46,262 bases of DNA from Symbiodinium natans. Taxonomy: Eukaryota > Sar > Dinophyceae > Suessiales > Symbiodiniaceae. Made by a program: the position numbers and the translations under genes. Positions within the stretch are counted from its first letter, which is position 1; each line of letters starts with the position of its first letter. Below the pieces are notes generated by a model. That model saw only the letters and a list, made by a program, of their open reading frames with translations. It was not told the DNA's origin and did not search any database. The stretch lies in the NCBI GenBank assembly GCA_905221605.1, contig CAJNDS010000524.1, positions 894,581 through 940,842 of the forward strand. Reading direction: 5' to 3'. Below are positions 1 through 12,652 of this stretch, in pieces.

Positions 1-2413
1 ATATTATGCGGTTTCGAGCTAATTCGAAAGCCGAGGATAGCCAGCGGTGCGAGATGCTCGCGGATGCAGCGGAGCGGCAGAGAATGGACCGCGGGGGTTC
101 TGGGGTTATAGGATCTTAGAGGGAGCATCTGTCGTCACGATTGTTGTTTCTTGATTGATTTTCAAGCGTTGCGCGAGCCGCCTCGGCACGAGGGTATGCA
201 GAAGCAGCCCACGTGTGGGCCTTGCAGAACATGCCGAACGGACGTCCTCAAGCAGTCTCGCGTGCGTTGGGCCGCGGACGTCTGCGAGATTACAACCTGT
301 TTGCATTCTTTCGAGCATGCAAAGAGCATGCGAATTCCCTGACATTTTTCAATCTACCAAAGAATGAGTAAATCAACGTGGATGTTGGGGGTGGGGGGTG
401 GGGGGGTGGGGCGGGGTGGGGTGGGGACTCGTAGCATCCCCATCTGGCATGCATAGTGCGAAGAATGCGTCCGCAACCAGGAGATTACGGCCATGCGGCT
501 TGGCAAGCAGCGGAAGCTTGCGACCCATCCGCAGGCCGAATTCTCAACCGAAGTGTACACAAGTGTACTTACCATGGGTTAGTGAGGGGGGTTCAAAAGG
601 GCAGCGCGCTCCGTCAGATGGTCCACAAGCCCAAGATGCTGCACAACTTGGCGCACCTCGGCTTTCAGCTTCCAACATTCGAAATTCTATTGAGAGCGGG
701 CTCAGGCATACTATGCCGGCTGCAGCCTTGGTGCTCAACAATGCCACATCTGCAACCCATGTGTGTTCTAGAGGTAGCTGCACAGCTAGCCAGTCCAGTC
801 TAAGTAGCTCTCACCGGTTTGCCGAAAGAAACGCACCTTGCTAGCTTAGTTAGACACGTTTGTGAGCAGGTCAGTCGCGAGGTCAAGCCGTGGGTTGGAG
901 GCTGGAGCACCGCTACCAGAACCAGAAACTCCATGTGCAGCGGATTGCGAGCCAGACATGGGTGGAGGTGAGGCGTCCGGCATTTCGAGATCGAACTCGG
1001 CAGAAGCCCCGGAAACATGGCACTTGCACATCCCCTGAAAAATGCTCGGGCCGAAGGAGTTCGCACGCCTTCCTCGGATGAAGGGTCGAGACATCCCCCT
1101 GTAGTCTAGTGCAAAAAATGTCATTCCCATTAGAAGACCTGCCAAAGGCAGAGTCTGCTACGGTTTCACCAGCATTCTAAGTTCTGAATGCATAGTTGAA
1201 AAGCAATGGCAGTTCTCAGAACTTCGTTTCTCTTGTCATGTCATCTGGTCCCGTACAGTGATTAAGTCCGATCACTTGGCAGCAAATGCGTGGTTCCTAT
1301 TGCATCGTACATTGAACAGGCATGCAAGGGAGTTTCTCTCGCTTGGCATCCAAATGCTCAAGCAGATGCACGCTGCAAGCGAACAGCCAGCATACACCAG
1401 AACTCTCCCCTGAGCATTCGGGAGCTCCGACATGGCACCTTCTGGGCTGCGATGAGCATCGCTCCAGAGGCTTACGTTTGGCTAATGGGGGGAGAAGAGG
1501 TCAAAGAGGCCTTTGCATTTGTTTTGTTCTGCGTGCCGTCAGGGTGGCGCTCTCATCAACACCCACGTGTTGGAGGCATCTGTCTTGCCTCTTGAAGTCT
1601 GACTATCGAAGCAGGCTGGCAGCTTTGTCTACAATCTGCAAGAGACCCAAAGCGTCGCAAAGCATGAGGCGCTTGATACCACACTGGCGGGGGTTGCTTT
1701 GCCAGCAGCATTTTCCCGTCCAGTCCTCGCAAGACTCTTGTGTGCAATTCCATGCGTGGGCAACTCCAGAGCAGTTCGCCGATTGGATGTTATCGGACTC
1801 AGGTTGGGCAATACGTGGTTCAACTAACGAGCACTGGGTCGTGACAGCTGCGTTGTCTGCATTTGTAGGCCAGCCTCTGCGAAGTCTGATGCATTCATGA
1901 TGAGAGGGTGGCATAGCTTCAGGGACCCAACAAGGGATCACAAGATTTTGAGTGTTGACCATATACACCTTGTACACCTTACAAACACCATATGCGCCAT
2001 TCCTGACATGGCATCGTGCCAGGAGCTGCGGCCTTGCTGGACCATCAACTCCGCACAGCTGGCAGGAGACCCTCGGTGCATCAGGAAAAGTGTCTGTGAC
2101 ATGCGAGGCCTAGCTATGCCTCTGAACTCTTCACTGGCAGAGGCTTCACTACTTCGAGCTGACAGTTTGGAGCCACGTGCGCCATGAGAGGGCCATTGAA
2201 GGGGATTTGTGTTATGGTGTGTTCAACCGCGTCACTGCTTTTGCACTGCTTTTGCATCCGTTTGCAGCTGGGCGAGCGTCAAGTCCACATCCCCGCGAAT
2301 ATGGGGATTTCTGAGCTCGCAAAACACGCAGCTGAGCAGTTGCAAACAACGTCAAGTCACAAGTCATGGCCATAGGCAAGTGTTTGCCTGCAGTGCAGTC
2401 AGAGAGCGGGGCC
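1..2413. other. gene-poor left flank
   Basis: No reading frame here looks like a recognisable protein. The open frames are short, overlap on both strands and are rich in Cys, Arg and Ser, as expected of chance frames in GC-moderate DNA. The only marked structure is the G-rich tract at 387-426. A spliced gene with very short exons could still be hidden, since dinoflagellate exons can be under 100 bp. Confidence 0.5.
387..426 (+). repeat. G-rich tract with G-quadruplex potential
   Basis: About 40 bases made almost only of runs of four to seven G separated by single T or C. This fits the G-quadruplex pattern of four G runs with one-base loops several times over. No gene is assigned next to it, so a promoter role is not supported. 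Confidence 0.7.
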
Positions 2414-3255
2414 ATGGATGAAGACGACCACTATGCGGTCCTTGGGCTGACGCCGCAAGCCAACGATGCAGACGTCCGCCAGGCGTACAAGAAGGTGCGA
2501 CAAGCCGCCCCCCAACACGATGCAAGCGACAACCAGACGTCCGCGCAAACGCCATGTGAGCGCACCCGACGCCCTGCAGGCCGCCTTGCGCTGGCACCCG
2601 GACAAGAACCCGGAGGCCGACTCTGGAGCCTTCTGCCATAAGCCCCGCATGTCCGCAGCGCAGCGCCTTCAGGCCAAGGCCTTGGCCGAAGCCAACTTCA
2701 AGCGCATAGCTGCCGCCTACAAGGTTTTCGCAGATTTGAAAGATTGAGAAAAGCATTCTCCAGCTGGATGATGGTTTGCTGACAATGTCCACAGTATGTT
2801 GTCAGGTCCTCAGTGATGCCGGGAGGCGAAAGGCTTATGATGAGACGCTGGCGAAAGCTGATGGAGCCGCCTCTAGCATCATGGCATATTACTCCGTATG
2901 TGTCTTCTGTACTGATCGGTCTGTGATCTTGATTCGTAAGCATCTGAAGCCATTGGCACTGGGTGGGAATGATACTATGTGGTGCCTCTGGTAATAGGCT
3001 TTCGTCACACTTTTCCTTCCTTTGCACGACAAGGGCCTGGACAATCTTCCGCAAAAGCGCGCTCCAAACCTGTCAGCAAAGTCGCACCCAAACGGCCGGG
3101 GCCTCACAGAGATGTGTAGGTGCTGTGCAGCACAGCTCGGTGATGCTCGGTGTACTCGGAAGCTCGAAATCAGGCCAGAGCCCACCGTTGACTACGTTGA
3201 CCTGCAGGATGCTTTCAACCTCTTTGAGGAGTTCTTCGGCCACGACCCTTTCAAG
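2414..3255 (+). CDS. J-domain (DnaJ/HSP40-type) cochaperone, spliced, 3' end unresolved
   Basis: J-domain proteins stimulate the ATPase of HSP70. Three exons join in frame into most of a J domain. Exon 1 (2414-2494) starts MDEDDHYAVLGL and ends QAYKK. Exon 2 (2580-2723) carries the catalytic HPD motif in ALRWHPDKN and ends in AAAYK. Exon 3 (2806-2895) begins VLSDAGRRKAYDE. The two introns, 2495-2579 and 2724-2805, are GT-AG, 85 and 82 bp, each with AAG before the donor and G after the acceptor. A further exon near 3174-3255 encodes DLQDAFNLFEEFFGHDPF, which resembles the G/F-region block of DNAJB proteins and is followed by a GC donor. The exon linking exon 3 to it, somewhere in 3030-3115, is not fixed. 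An extra insert sits between HPDKN and helix III. The J domain is certain. The total length and C-terminus are not, and no stop is assigned. Confidence 0.8.
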
Positions 3256-3806
3256 GCATGCGCTCCCTTCGAAATTTGATGGAGTGGCAATGAGGGAGAA
3301 CGGCAGTTTGCGCATGTGCGCTCCACTGTGAGCGTGAATGCCAGGATTTTGATCGGATGTTCGCTAATGCGGAGCCACAGGCCCACCGGATCTGTTAGAC
3401 TCGGGAAGGAGAGAGTCGAAGAGAGCTGATCTGTCTTTCTGTCAGGACCGGATTTCTCATGATGGGCTCTCTGCTTGCATCCAAACAAGGCCATCCTCGA
3501 CCTTTTCACCTGCTTGAGCTTCTTCCCACAATTCAAAGGCAGCTGAAACGCTTGAATTCGCGCTCTGGTTGTAGGGTCTCTCAGACCTACCGACAGCCGA
3601 ATCAGCCGACCTCGAAGCCGAGGCCAGGGTGAAACAGGGACAGCTTGAAGGGAGCTTGCGGATTGTCATGGGTGCATCCGAGAGCGAAGCGAAGTGAGAG
3701 TTGTCTGCAAGTCACCAGAGTAAGCCTTGATGTGCCCACTTCGTTTGTCTCTCACCAGTGGCTCAGCAGCTTTTAGTAGCAACGGCCGCGAGCCACCAGC
3801 TTCATC

Positions 3807-4553
3807 ATGGCTGATGCGCAGCCGGTGGTACAGCTGCCGCCGGCCTTTGTGGGCGAGCAAGCTGTTTACGGCCCTCACTACCGTGGAGGGCTGGCACCCC
3901 CACCCGAGTGGTGGGCACACGTTGCACACCCGCTGGCGCCCTGGCCCCCGCAGCCGGTTCGTATACAAGCGGTGCAGGTCCATCCCTGCCAGCAATGGCA
4001 GAGCATCATGGGCTTGAGCTATCAGCCTATGACTCCTATGACCATTGCCCACCCAACAGTGCCGTTGTTTTGCACCCCACACGTGCCCGCACACACCATG
4101 CCCCACCAGACAGAGCCGTGGTGCGGCACCCCAGCGATGATGCCGCAAAGTGTGATGTATTTGCCACCGGCACAAGTGCCTCCCCCACATCAGCCCCCAC
4201 AACTGGCCCCTCAACTCCCCCAGCATATGGCGCTTCAATCCTCCCTACCACCGCCCCCCGTGACAGCACCCACGCCCCCATCACCCACAGAAAAGCCTGC
4301 CAAGCCCGCAAAGCCCACAAAGCCTACAAAGCCCTCGTGGGCGGACCTATCGGAAACCCCAACGGCTCTTCCGAATTCGTGGCTTCCTAGCGACGCTGAG
4401 GAGCTCCCAACGCTTCTCCCCAAGCCCAACACGGGCAAGGGGAAGGGCAAGGGCAAAGGCAAGGGGAAAGGCAAGGGCAAGAGCTCCAGCAAAGGAAATG
4501 GCAAGGGCCAGGGCGGCCAGGGCAAATCCTGGCAGAATTGGAGCTGGAAGTGA
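3807..4553 (+). CDS. proline-rich protein with C-terminal Gly-Lys repeat, single exon
   Basis: An uninterrupted 248-residue frame with strongly non-random composition. Residues 1-165 are rich in Pro, His, Gln and Met. At about 165-180 are PAKPAKPTKP-type repeats, then a short segment with PSWADLSE. From about 210 a run of alternating Gly and Lys is followed by a Gly/Gln/Lys stretch, and the protein ends WQNWSWK. Gly-Lys tails and terminal aromatic-basic ends are frequent in dinoflagellate proteins of unknown role; binding to RNA or other polyanions is an inference from charge. The first ATG of the frame is used. A TTTTAG about 30 bases upstream (around 3771-3776) could serve as a spliced-leader acceptor. 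No spliced-leader relict was seen upstream. The function is not recognised. Confidence 0.8.
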   Translation: MADAQPVVQLPPAFVGEQAVYGPHYRGGLAPPPEWWAHVAHPLAPWPPQPVRIQAVQVHPCQQWQSIMGLSYQPMTPMTIAHPTVPLFCTPHVPAHTMPHQTEPWCGTPAMMPQSVMYLPPAQVPPPHQPPQLAPQLPQHMALQSSLPPPPVTAPTPPSPTEKPAKPAKPTKPTKPSWADLSETPTALPNSWLPSDAEELPTLLPKPNTGKGKGKGKGKGKGKGKSSSKGNGKGQGGQGKSWQNWSWK

Positions 4554-7172
4554 AGGCGAGGCGCCACGTCACAGCATTTCGCAGCATGATGCAGCATGTT
4601 GCACGTGGTGTTGTGTCCATGCGACGTCACGGAAGTTCGGAAGCTTATGGAAGCATGGAAGCTTCCAACATGGCCAGGTATTCAGGACATTCGGCGACGA
4701 CTGTCATGGTACGATGGATCGACAAAGGCGCGTGCCTCAGCTGCACCGTGCCGTGGGTATCTGTTTGGCTGTAAGGACAACAGGCTCCAAGTCAGGGTTC
4801 CAGCCGCTGCAGCTGCGCGCCCCGAAGCTCGAATGAGCGATGTCGGGTTATTGGCTACTGAGTAAGACTTATAAGGGGTGACAAAGCCTTCCCCCTGTTC
4901 AATGGTTTCATGTTTCAGCACCTCGCCAAGCGACTGCCACCGTACTGAGTCCAGTTTTGCTGCCAGCCGGGAGAATGCTTGATTGACCCTTCCAGCATTT
5001 CAATGTCAAGACTTCTACATGGATTTTTTTCCACGGCATCGTGGCAGATGGTGCAGCAAGACGAAGTTCACACCAGACTTTTACATCACAGCGGCACTCC
5101 TTTGACGCTCATGCTGCGACTGTTGCTGCATGCTTTCAATGCAAAATAAGCCGAAGAAGCACCTCGCTCTAAACCCTATAGACCCTTTGCCAGTAGGGTT
5201 GCTGCAGTTCCTTTGCATCTTGGATCCATTCGGTTCATCCGGTCCTGAGTAGGAAGTAGGAATTCGGGACCTCGGGTTCAATGCAGGATACCTCACTCCC
5301 CTCAAGTCCCTAGTGCAGCTCAAGCTGATCAAATGGATGATCTGTAAATGTCCGTGTATGCCTCAAAGACCCTGCACCCTAAGTACCCTGGTTGCTGTTG
5401 GCCATGCAGCCGCAGGCCTTCAACGGCAGCAGCTGGTGCAACAACCGCTTCGCAAGGACGGCTGGCCGATGGCAAACATACGACACGGTGCTCGTTGGCC
5501 CAAGAATGGGTCCTTGCGAGTTTTCGTGGTGCCATGACATATAATATGACATGGCACAAGGACGGTGTAGTTTTGTCTGTACACCGAAAGCTTGCGGGTG
5601 TCACTTAGCGTACTGCTGGTTTCCACTGCTGGAATGTGTCATATGTGAGGCGGCGGATTGGGCAGTGTCTCCTGACGTTTGCGGGTTGATGGGTTGATGC
5701 CCCCACCTGCTCGAACCGACGTGTTCCAATGGTCAGCGATTTGGCCTCGGCAAGATGTTGCAATGTCAATTGTCTACCGTCGCAGCCCAGTGAAAGTAAT
5801 CCTTTTCCTGCACAAGCTATGCTCAAGTGCTAAAGCCTCTGAGATCACAAGATCGCTTCATTTGCTGGGCCATTCGCGTAGAGCTGCTAGAGCTGCGAGA
5901 GCATTGCCGTCTAGCAAACTTCCGGCATGGCCCATAATAACATAATAACCTTGCAGCTCGCTTTTTTGGAGGAAGCTTCGCTCCGAACTACTCTTGCGAC
6001 TCGTACGACTGCAAGCTTCTGCGCTGTGTGAGCCACCAGGCAAAGCAGCAAGCTACTCTTTCTGAGCGGTGGCGCTGTCTCCTGCCACTTCTGACTCTTG
6101 TGTTGTTGGATTTGGGCAGGGAGTGGCTTATCGCAGGCGGGCGGCTCACAACACGGTCACAGCAAATGATTCAAATCTTTCAGGTGTGAGTTGCGCAGCT
6201 GTTGCAGTTGTTGGGCTCGGCAGGTCACCGAATCTGATGGATCGTGAAGGCTTGGTAGCACCAAGCGCGCTAACAGAACTGCATACATCCAAGTCAAGTT
6301 AGACGCCCAATGCAATCTGGACTGATTGCAAAGCGGGCTGCAGATTCATTGGCAGGAAGCTATGCTGGCCCCTCCTACGATGACATCTTGCCGGCGGAGC
6401 TGATACAAGGCCCTCTTGAAATCTGCATTTGTAATGTCTCTGCACTGATATCTCTGATGATCACATGCGCATACATGCGCCATCCTGCAGAGATCTGTGT
6501 AAGTGAATACGACTTCGTAGCACAATGACACGACGGATTTGACAAGCGTTGTGTGCTGTGCACTTTGCAAAGGTCAGTGGGCACGATGCGCGAAGGGATG
6601 GCTCCCCTTGCGCTTGAATGACTACAGCGTCTTCGAGGTGATTGCGCACTAGGAATCTCCGGGTCTCAAGTTCGATCTGCCTGTACTGCCAGTTCGTGGA
6701 TGGTGCCCTGCGTGCGCGCTGTGTCTCTTCGCAGGCCCGCTGCGTGAATTTGTACTGTAGCCAGTGTCTCATCCACGGCACCCTGCCAGGGGGTGGCCTA
6801 CAGAAAGACTCCAAATCTGGAGGAGCTCAGCAAAGGGCCCTGTTGCCATCCATCTAGCCGAAGAGGTTCACGCAAGCACGGTGTTCAGGAACTCACTTAG
6901 GTAAAGGCGGAGGGCATTCGTTTCAAATATTTGCTGCCCGTCGGAGGATCGTGAGCCGACAATTATGGGACCCGTCTTCCAAGAAGTCGTGAATGTGAAG
7001 GACAGCCAGAAATCGAGAAGCGTTCTTCAATGGTTCGAGGTCTAAAGCTGCAGCTGCTTCCAAGATCTTTGAGTCAGGAGCGGCTGGGCAGCTGGATTCG
7101 ATGCCAGCATGGCTGGCTGCCTTTGGCCATAGGTGCTCCCCTCACTGTGATGCCATTTGACAATTCGCCCTC
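4554..7172. other. gene-poor interval
   Basis: Only short overlapping frames on both strands with no recognisable motif. No structured repeat was seen. Confidence 0.5.
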
Positions 7173-7228
7173 CCCTAAAGCCTAGACCCTAAACTGTAAC
7201 CCTAAACCCTAAACCCTAAACCCTAAAT
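7173..7228 (+). repeat. interstitial telomere-like repeat (CCCTAAA)n
   Basis: Three perfect and several imperfect copies of CCCTAAA, with decayed units on the left. The complementary unit is TTTAGGG, the telomere repeat known from plants and reported for dinoflagellates. The array is too short for a telomere and lies inside the window, so it is an internal relic or insertion. Confidence 0.85.
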
Positions 7229-10200
7229 TGACGTATTGCCCTGAGATCCTGTGAGGTGGGCAGCCGGTCTTCGAGCTCTTCGCCGAAGTGCAGCAGAGAC
7301 CTGTCCAGGACTGCTCTCTAGTTCACAGCTTTGATGGGGAACCCGTACGTGCGTCTGTTAGTCATGTGTGCTTTGCGAGGAAGTGGCGACAGAAGGAACC
7401 TCTTGGGGTCATCAGTTCTGGTTGCCACGTGTACAAGGAGGAGCCGTCACATAAACCCCTAGAATGAGAGCACATTTCATGCGCTGCCTCGCCAAACCAG
7501 CCGATGTTTAAAGGACTCGCCGACACTTGGACATGGTTTCTGGCCTCAGCCTGAGTGGCCATGCTGTGCTCGAACTCGCAAAGTGGTAAGCAGGCAATGT
7601 GAGTATCTCTCGAGAGTATCTTTTTTCTTGCGGTGCGGCAGTTGGGTGCGACATGGTGCGAGACTCTGCGAAGGTGCGCACGTCCTGCAGGTGGACCTTC
7701 AGCTTTGCCACCAGCTGCCAAGCGCGCAATGAAGTATGGTCAAACACTGGCAAAGCATGTTCTTCGAACACTGGTGAGCCACGGGTGGTAGAAGATGTCT
7801 CTCTGCGAGTCTAAGGCTCTCCCAGGCTCGCCTTAAGCCTGGCAGCCATGTCTGGCATCTCGCTTTGGGTGGCCATGTCTGTCGCAAGGATTGCTGCAAT
7901 CCAGTCAGTAGTCGCATGGCGAGACTCGTAGCAGTCGTAGCATGCCGTGACAGGGGGGTGCGAGTCTCCACCCTGCAAGGATGTTGTTTCGTGGCTGGTG
8001 GTGGTCGCTGCCATCTTTCCGACTTTGACAGACTCCAGCTCTCATGGTTTGTACCAAGCCGCCAACATTGCAGAACAGCATCTAGCAGCCTGGCCCAGGC
8101 GGGTGACGAGCAACGCACCAAGCTGGAAAAGCTGCTATCCGATGTTATCTGTGAAGGACGCGATGGACATAGCGGAACACAGGGAACTGGAAACGCTCAG
8201 AAGTATTTTGGAACTCTGCGGAGCGCTGTCGAGATGTGTCGGTCGAGATGTGTTGAGAACTCGTGACGACTTGAGAAGTCGGGTGTTCATTGCCAAGTGC
8301 AGAATCATCGCTGACTACCGCGATGATCCATAAACGAAGCCACCGCCGGTAGCAGCAGAAGAGTCTTTGCAAAATGTCTGCACAGCTTACAGCTGTTCCG
8401 CTCGCATGTTGGACACGTCGGCCCATACGGCCCATAGCATGACAGCTGGCTTCCTTGACGTGAGCCTGAGCGCAGGTATTCTCGTATGTCGCAGTACGGC
8501 CTTGGAGGTGCGCAGGTGCAGTTGCTCCAGGTTGCTCCAGGCTTGCAGAGTCCAGAGCTGCCAGGAACGTCGCGCTCTTGCTCGCTGCAGCTGCAGCGAC
8601 GGCATCGCTGACTGCCGCAACTGTTGCACTTGTCCGATCCCAATCCAGCAAATTGCAGCAAACATATTTCCGTAGATATCCCCGACGATTGCAATTCAGT
8701 TGGTGCCGTCCACGAGGCTTGCGATGCTGGCTTTCACGTGCAATTGCTGCAGGTGGCTGGGGACCCTACCCTCAGATTTTGCTGAGGCTGCTAAAGTTCA
8801 TAGCTGGCTCATGCTGGCCGCGCCTTGCAACCACAAAGGTTTCAGGTGCCGCGATTTCGTGGGTCTTTGCGAGGTGCACGCGAAAACAAACACGTAGCCT
8901 GTGCCATGGTCATACGGTGCCGAACGTGCAACAATGTAACAGGCTATCGACGCACTTGGGATCCCAGGCTTGGCTGATGCCAGGCAGCGGCTCTCATGTT
9001 GTGCGAAAAGCACGCAGGATTTTTGGAGCTCACAGGCTCTTAGAACTCGCACAGCGAAAGAGCTTGGTCCAAATGTGTTTCACACGGAGGCGCGGCTGTG
9101 GCAGGTTTCGTGGCGGGCTTCCTGCTCGCTTCAGCCTGAGACGTGTCAGCCATCTACTCCAAAGCAACTCTGCCGGATTCATGGATTCAGGCTCCCGCTG
9201 TCGCACTCCAGCTGTTCCCAATCCGAGAACTGCACGAAGCTTTCATGGCACAAGCCTTGGCTGAGTCACGAAAGTGCGATGTGCCGAGTAAGAACCACGG
9301 TGGTACCACGTTGATACTTCGGGGATAGGTTGCAGAGCCGTTCTTGCCACCTGGCGTGCTGCGCGCCAGCCTCATCAGCTGTGCTTTCTGCTTAGGCCTG
9401 GGCTTTTCTAGACTTAGACGCGGCTCAACAACGAACGATTGTTAAATTTCTATGCGGCGAGTGTCAAGCGTCCCAGGTAAGGCGTCTGCGGAGCTACTGG
9501 TCACAACCATTCAAGGGCAGGTGCGGCGCCCTTCCTAAGAATCACTTCTAATTAGCCTCTATCCAACGGCTCTGATTTTGCTTTTTTCCCTCAGCATCTG
9601 CACATTATGGCCTTCAATGTCGTTCGAGGTGGCTCTTGGATACGCAGGCGTCTACGTGCTGCGACAGTCGCAGGACCGTGAAGTTTGATGTTGACACCTT
9701 CCCAGAATAGGATGACCCACACCCTGACTCAAGCTCCTTGAAAAAGAAGAAGAGAGGCGGTTAGGCAGGGCTCAGTTGTTGCACGAATGTGACCTTGCAG
9801 ATCTCTGACGTGTCCACCCTTAGCCAACTTTCTCTGGTGCGGCTTCGTCGCCTGTCGAGGTGAATCTTTGGCCCAAGCCCATTGAAAGAAACATAAGACA
9901 TAAACGAAAGGTAGGAGGAAGATAAGATAAGAACGACAGTGAGTAAGGGAGAGCTCCTCGACTCGCGGTTAGCTTTTTGCACTTTAGCTTCTGCCTGGAG
10001 GCACGGAAAAATGTCCTACTCACTGTCGACAGAAGTCGGGCAGAGGTACCCTGGCTTCTGTGTCGGAGCATGGGGGGTGATACTAAGGGGATATTCGGGG
10101 GCGAGCATCAGATGAGAATCAAGCAAGGTCTTCAAGTATATGCAAAGTCATGCAAAGCCAGGGCGAGAGAACAGCGTGCCGTACATTCGTCGGACATGCC

Positions 10201-12652
10201 AGGGCCCAAGCACAATCGAAGGCACATGTGTCGAGAACGGCTGTAGCTGAGCTAGCACTTGCATCTCTCCTGCGTACTTGAGGCAGTGCAGTTCATGGTC
10301 TTTGTGGCAGTCCCTTACTTGTCCACGGCTCGAGAGCAGCCTTTCGGTTTTTGCTCACTTGTCAATCATTCGAAGTCGACTGCGTCGCACACTCGTGACT
10401 GTTTCGCATTTGGACGTTTTCGATACACTTTCCACGAACTTGCGGGTGCATTTGTTTCGCTGAGCCTTCCTGAGGCTTCAGCGAATCTTGATGGAAAATT
10501 TGAGTGACTTCATCTTCTCCCGCTTTGCCAACTTGGTCGAGACAGGACCGGAAACTCCGTTTCGGCACCTTTGCGCCTTCTCTTGCCCGCCACAACAGCA
10601 GGGCTGCGCATTGAAAGCCTCTTCCCATCCGCCGGCTCCTGTGACACATTGTGATGACTCTGCAATAGAAATCAGAGGAGATATTGCGACAGGTCATGTC
10701 GAATGTAGAAGATCCGAGGTGGCCGGCCAAAGCGGACAGCGCACCAGCTTGTCCTGGGCTTGGGGATGTGGGTGCTATGCCACTTTGTGCTGACTCAACT
10801 ATGGGTGGAAGCAAGAAGGCTGTCTGCAGTGGCATCGTCCAACCTCACCGCCGGGGGCTAAGATGCATCTCTTCTTAACACACAGGCAAAGTCTTGCTGA
10901 AGCTTCCCACCATTGAGCGCCTCCCGTGCAGAGTGTTATTTGTTGGACATGTTGCGCTTTCCTGATTCTTTGTCCTTGTCATCGAGGTTGACGTCTATGC
11001 TGGTGAGATCAGCAGCATCGTGCGAAGCGGGTCACTCAGCTAGTTTGTCCGCTGCTTGTCGTGTCTGCAAGAGCCCAAGTGGCTCGCAGAATTTGGTCAG
11101 CAGATGTCACCTACTCCAAATGCCAACGTGGCTTCTTGTTTCTGGAACCTGGACAAGTTATGCCATAAACACATAAATGCTGTCAAGCTGCAGCTGGACA
11201 TGGCATCATCGACCGCATGCTCTTCTCGGTCCCGAAGTTGGCACTGCTGCCGGGAATACTGGTGAGCAGACGCCTTACCACTCAAGGAATTCAGATGTGC
11301 GCGCATCGGATATGGGGTAGCTTGCGGATGGATGCAGTTTGATATCGATTGCAATCCGCAAGGTCAGCCGTGGCTTTTGCTGCTTGTTCTGCCTGGAAAT
11401 ATCGGTGCCCTCACCACATCGCACATCACCTCATCATCACTGAGTAGCCTCCTTGCAGCGCAGGCCTCGACTTTGTTAGAGCAAAAGCCATGGCGCATCT
11501 CACAGGCCACGCCCATAGCAGGCTTTTGGTCTAGAACAAGCTTCTTGCTTAACGGCCTGATGGTGCGCAGGCCGAATTGAGAAGATTGGCCGTGAACTCC
11601 AAGAGCTTGCTTCTAGACGCAGCAACATGGAGTAGAGCCCTTGATTTTCAGGGAATCCGAGTCCGAGTGCACCCGGGTACACGCGTCGAGAGTCGAGACT
11701 TGCATGCCTAAGGCAGCATGACACGCAGAATGCGGAGGTGATTCAGCGGGCTGGACGCTCGAATCTGTTGAAAGAATCGCTTGTGCCAATGTGAGCTCCG
11801 TATTGTGATCTGCACGTTGATCACCAGAGGTCGGGGCTTCTCATTTCACCGAGGCCCACATGCAGGCCTAGCCACTCAGAGCTTCACCGTGCCTTGTGGA
11901 GGTGCAGTGGCGGTTGAGGGCCTCGCAGCTGCAGGACAAGTTTTTGCGGCAGCAGGCCGAAATATGTGGTCCACACTGCTTGCGGCGGCTTCTTTCCGTT
12001 TTTTTGCGATGCCTTTTTGCTTTGCTTAGGCTCTGAGACTTGTCAAAGGCTTCGTTGACCACCTGTATATTCAGGACGGCAAGGTCTGCACACTTTCACG
12101 CATGATGGCAACATCATGAAGGGCTGCCTCATCTGTGCAGGACTTTGTGGCTCCTGGCATTGAGATTGCAATTGCATACCTTCTACAGTTCTGGTCTAAG
12201 CTGGCTTCGTGCCAAAATGATCTGCGGAAGACTGATCCTTCTGATTGCAAAGATGATGCTCAAACTTTGCAAGAAATGAGGTTCCAGCAGATCACAGCTG
12301 TGGACATTTGGGTGTACACTCGAGTTGTCGAGGAACATCTCGCAGAAACATGAAGCTTTTGTTGTTGCACTAGAGGCTCCAGAAATGGCCGTTGTCCTGG
12401 CCATTTCTATGTGCCAAGCTGAAAGCCATATTGTGGTTCTTGCCGTCAAGCTAGATTGCCTCAAAGGTGTGAGGCGCAGTACTCCAGAGGAGAAGCCCAA
12501 TCGATACTGATGAAGAGTGGCAGCTCTGACAAGAACAAAGCAAACCATGGATTCATTCAGCGAATCCTGTCTGAGGGAAGTGCGTTGCTGCACATGAAGT
12601 GGCACTTAGTACTAGACTACGTCTAAGTAGCGTTGGAAACAACGTAGCACCC
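7229..12652. other. gene-poor interval
   Basis: More than 5 kb without a frame I can recognise. The longest frame (8578-9264, plus strand) is rich in Arg, Ser and Cys with no motif and overlaps frames of similar length on the other strand, so I do not call it. Small tandem duplications occur, for example at about 8520-8540. Introns could hide exons here. Confidence 0.45.

Noticed and set aside
1322-1900. 192-codon plus-strand frame
   Set aside because: Composition like chance translation, with overlapping minus-strand frames of similar quality.
4235-4630. Minus-strand frame rich in Pro/Leu opposite the Gly-Lys protein
   Set aside because: A shadow of the Gly-Lys repeat; the plus-strand frame has the protein-like features.
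8578-9264. 228-codon plus-strand frame
   Set aside because: Rich in Arg, Ser and Cys, no motif, overlapping frames on the other strand, no clear start context.
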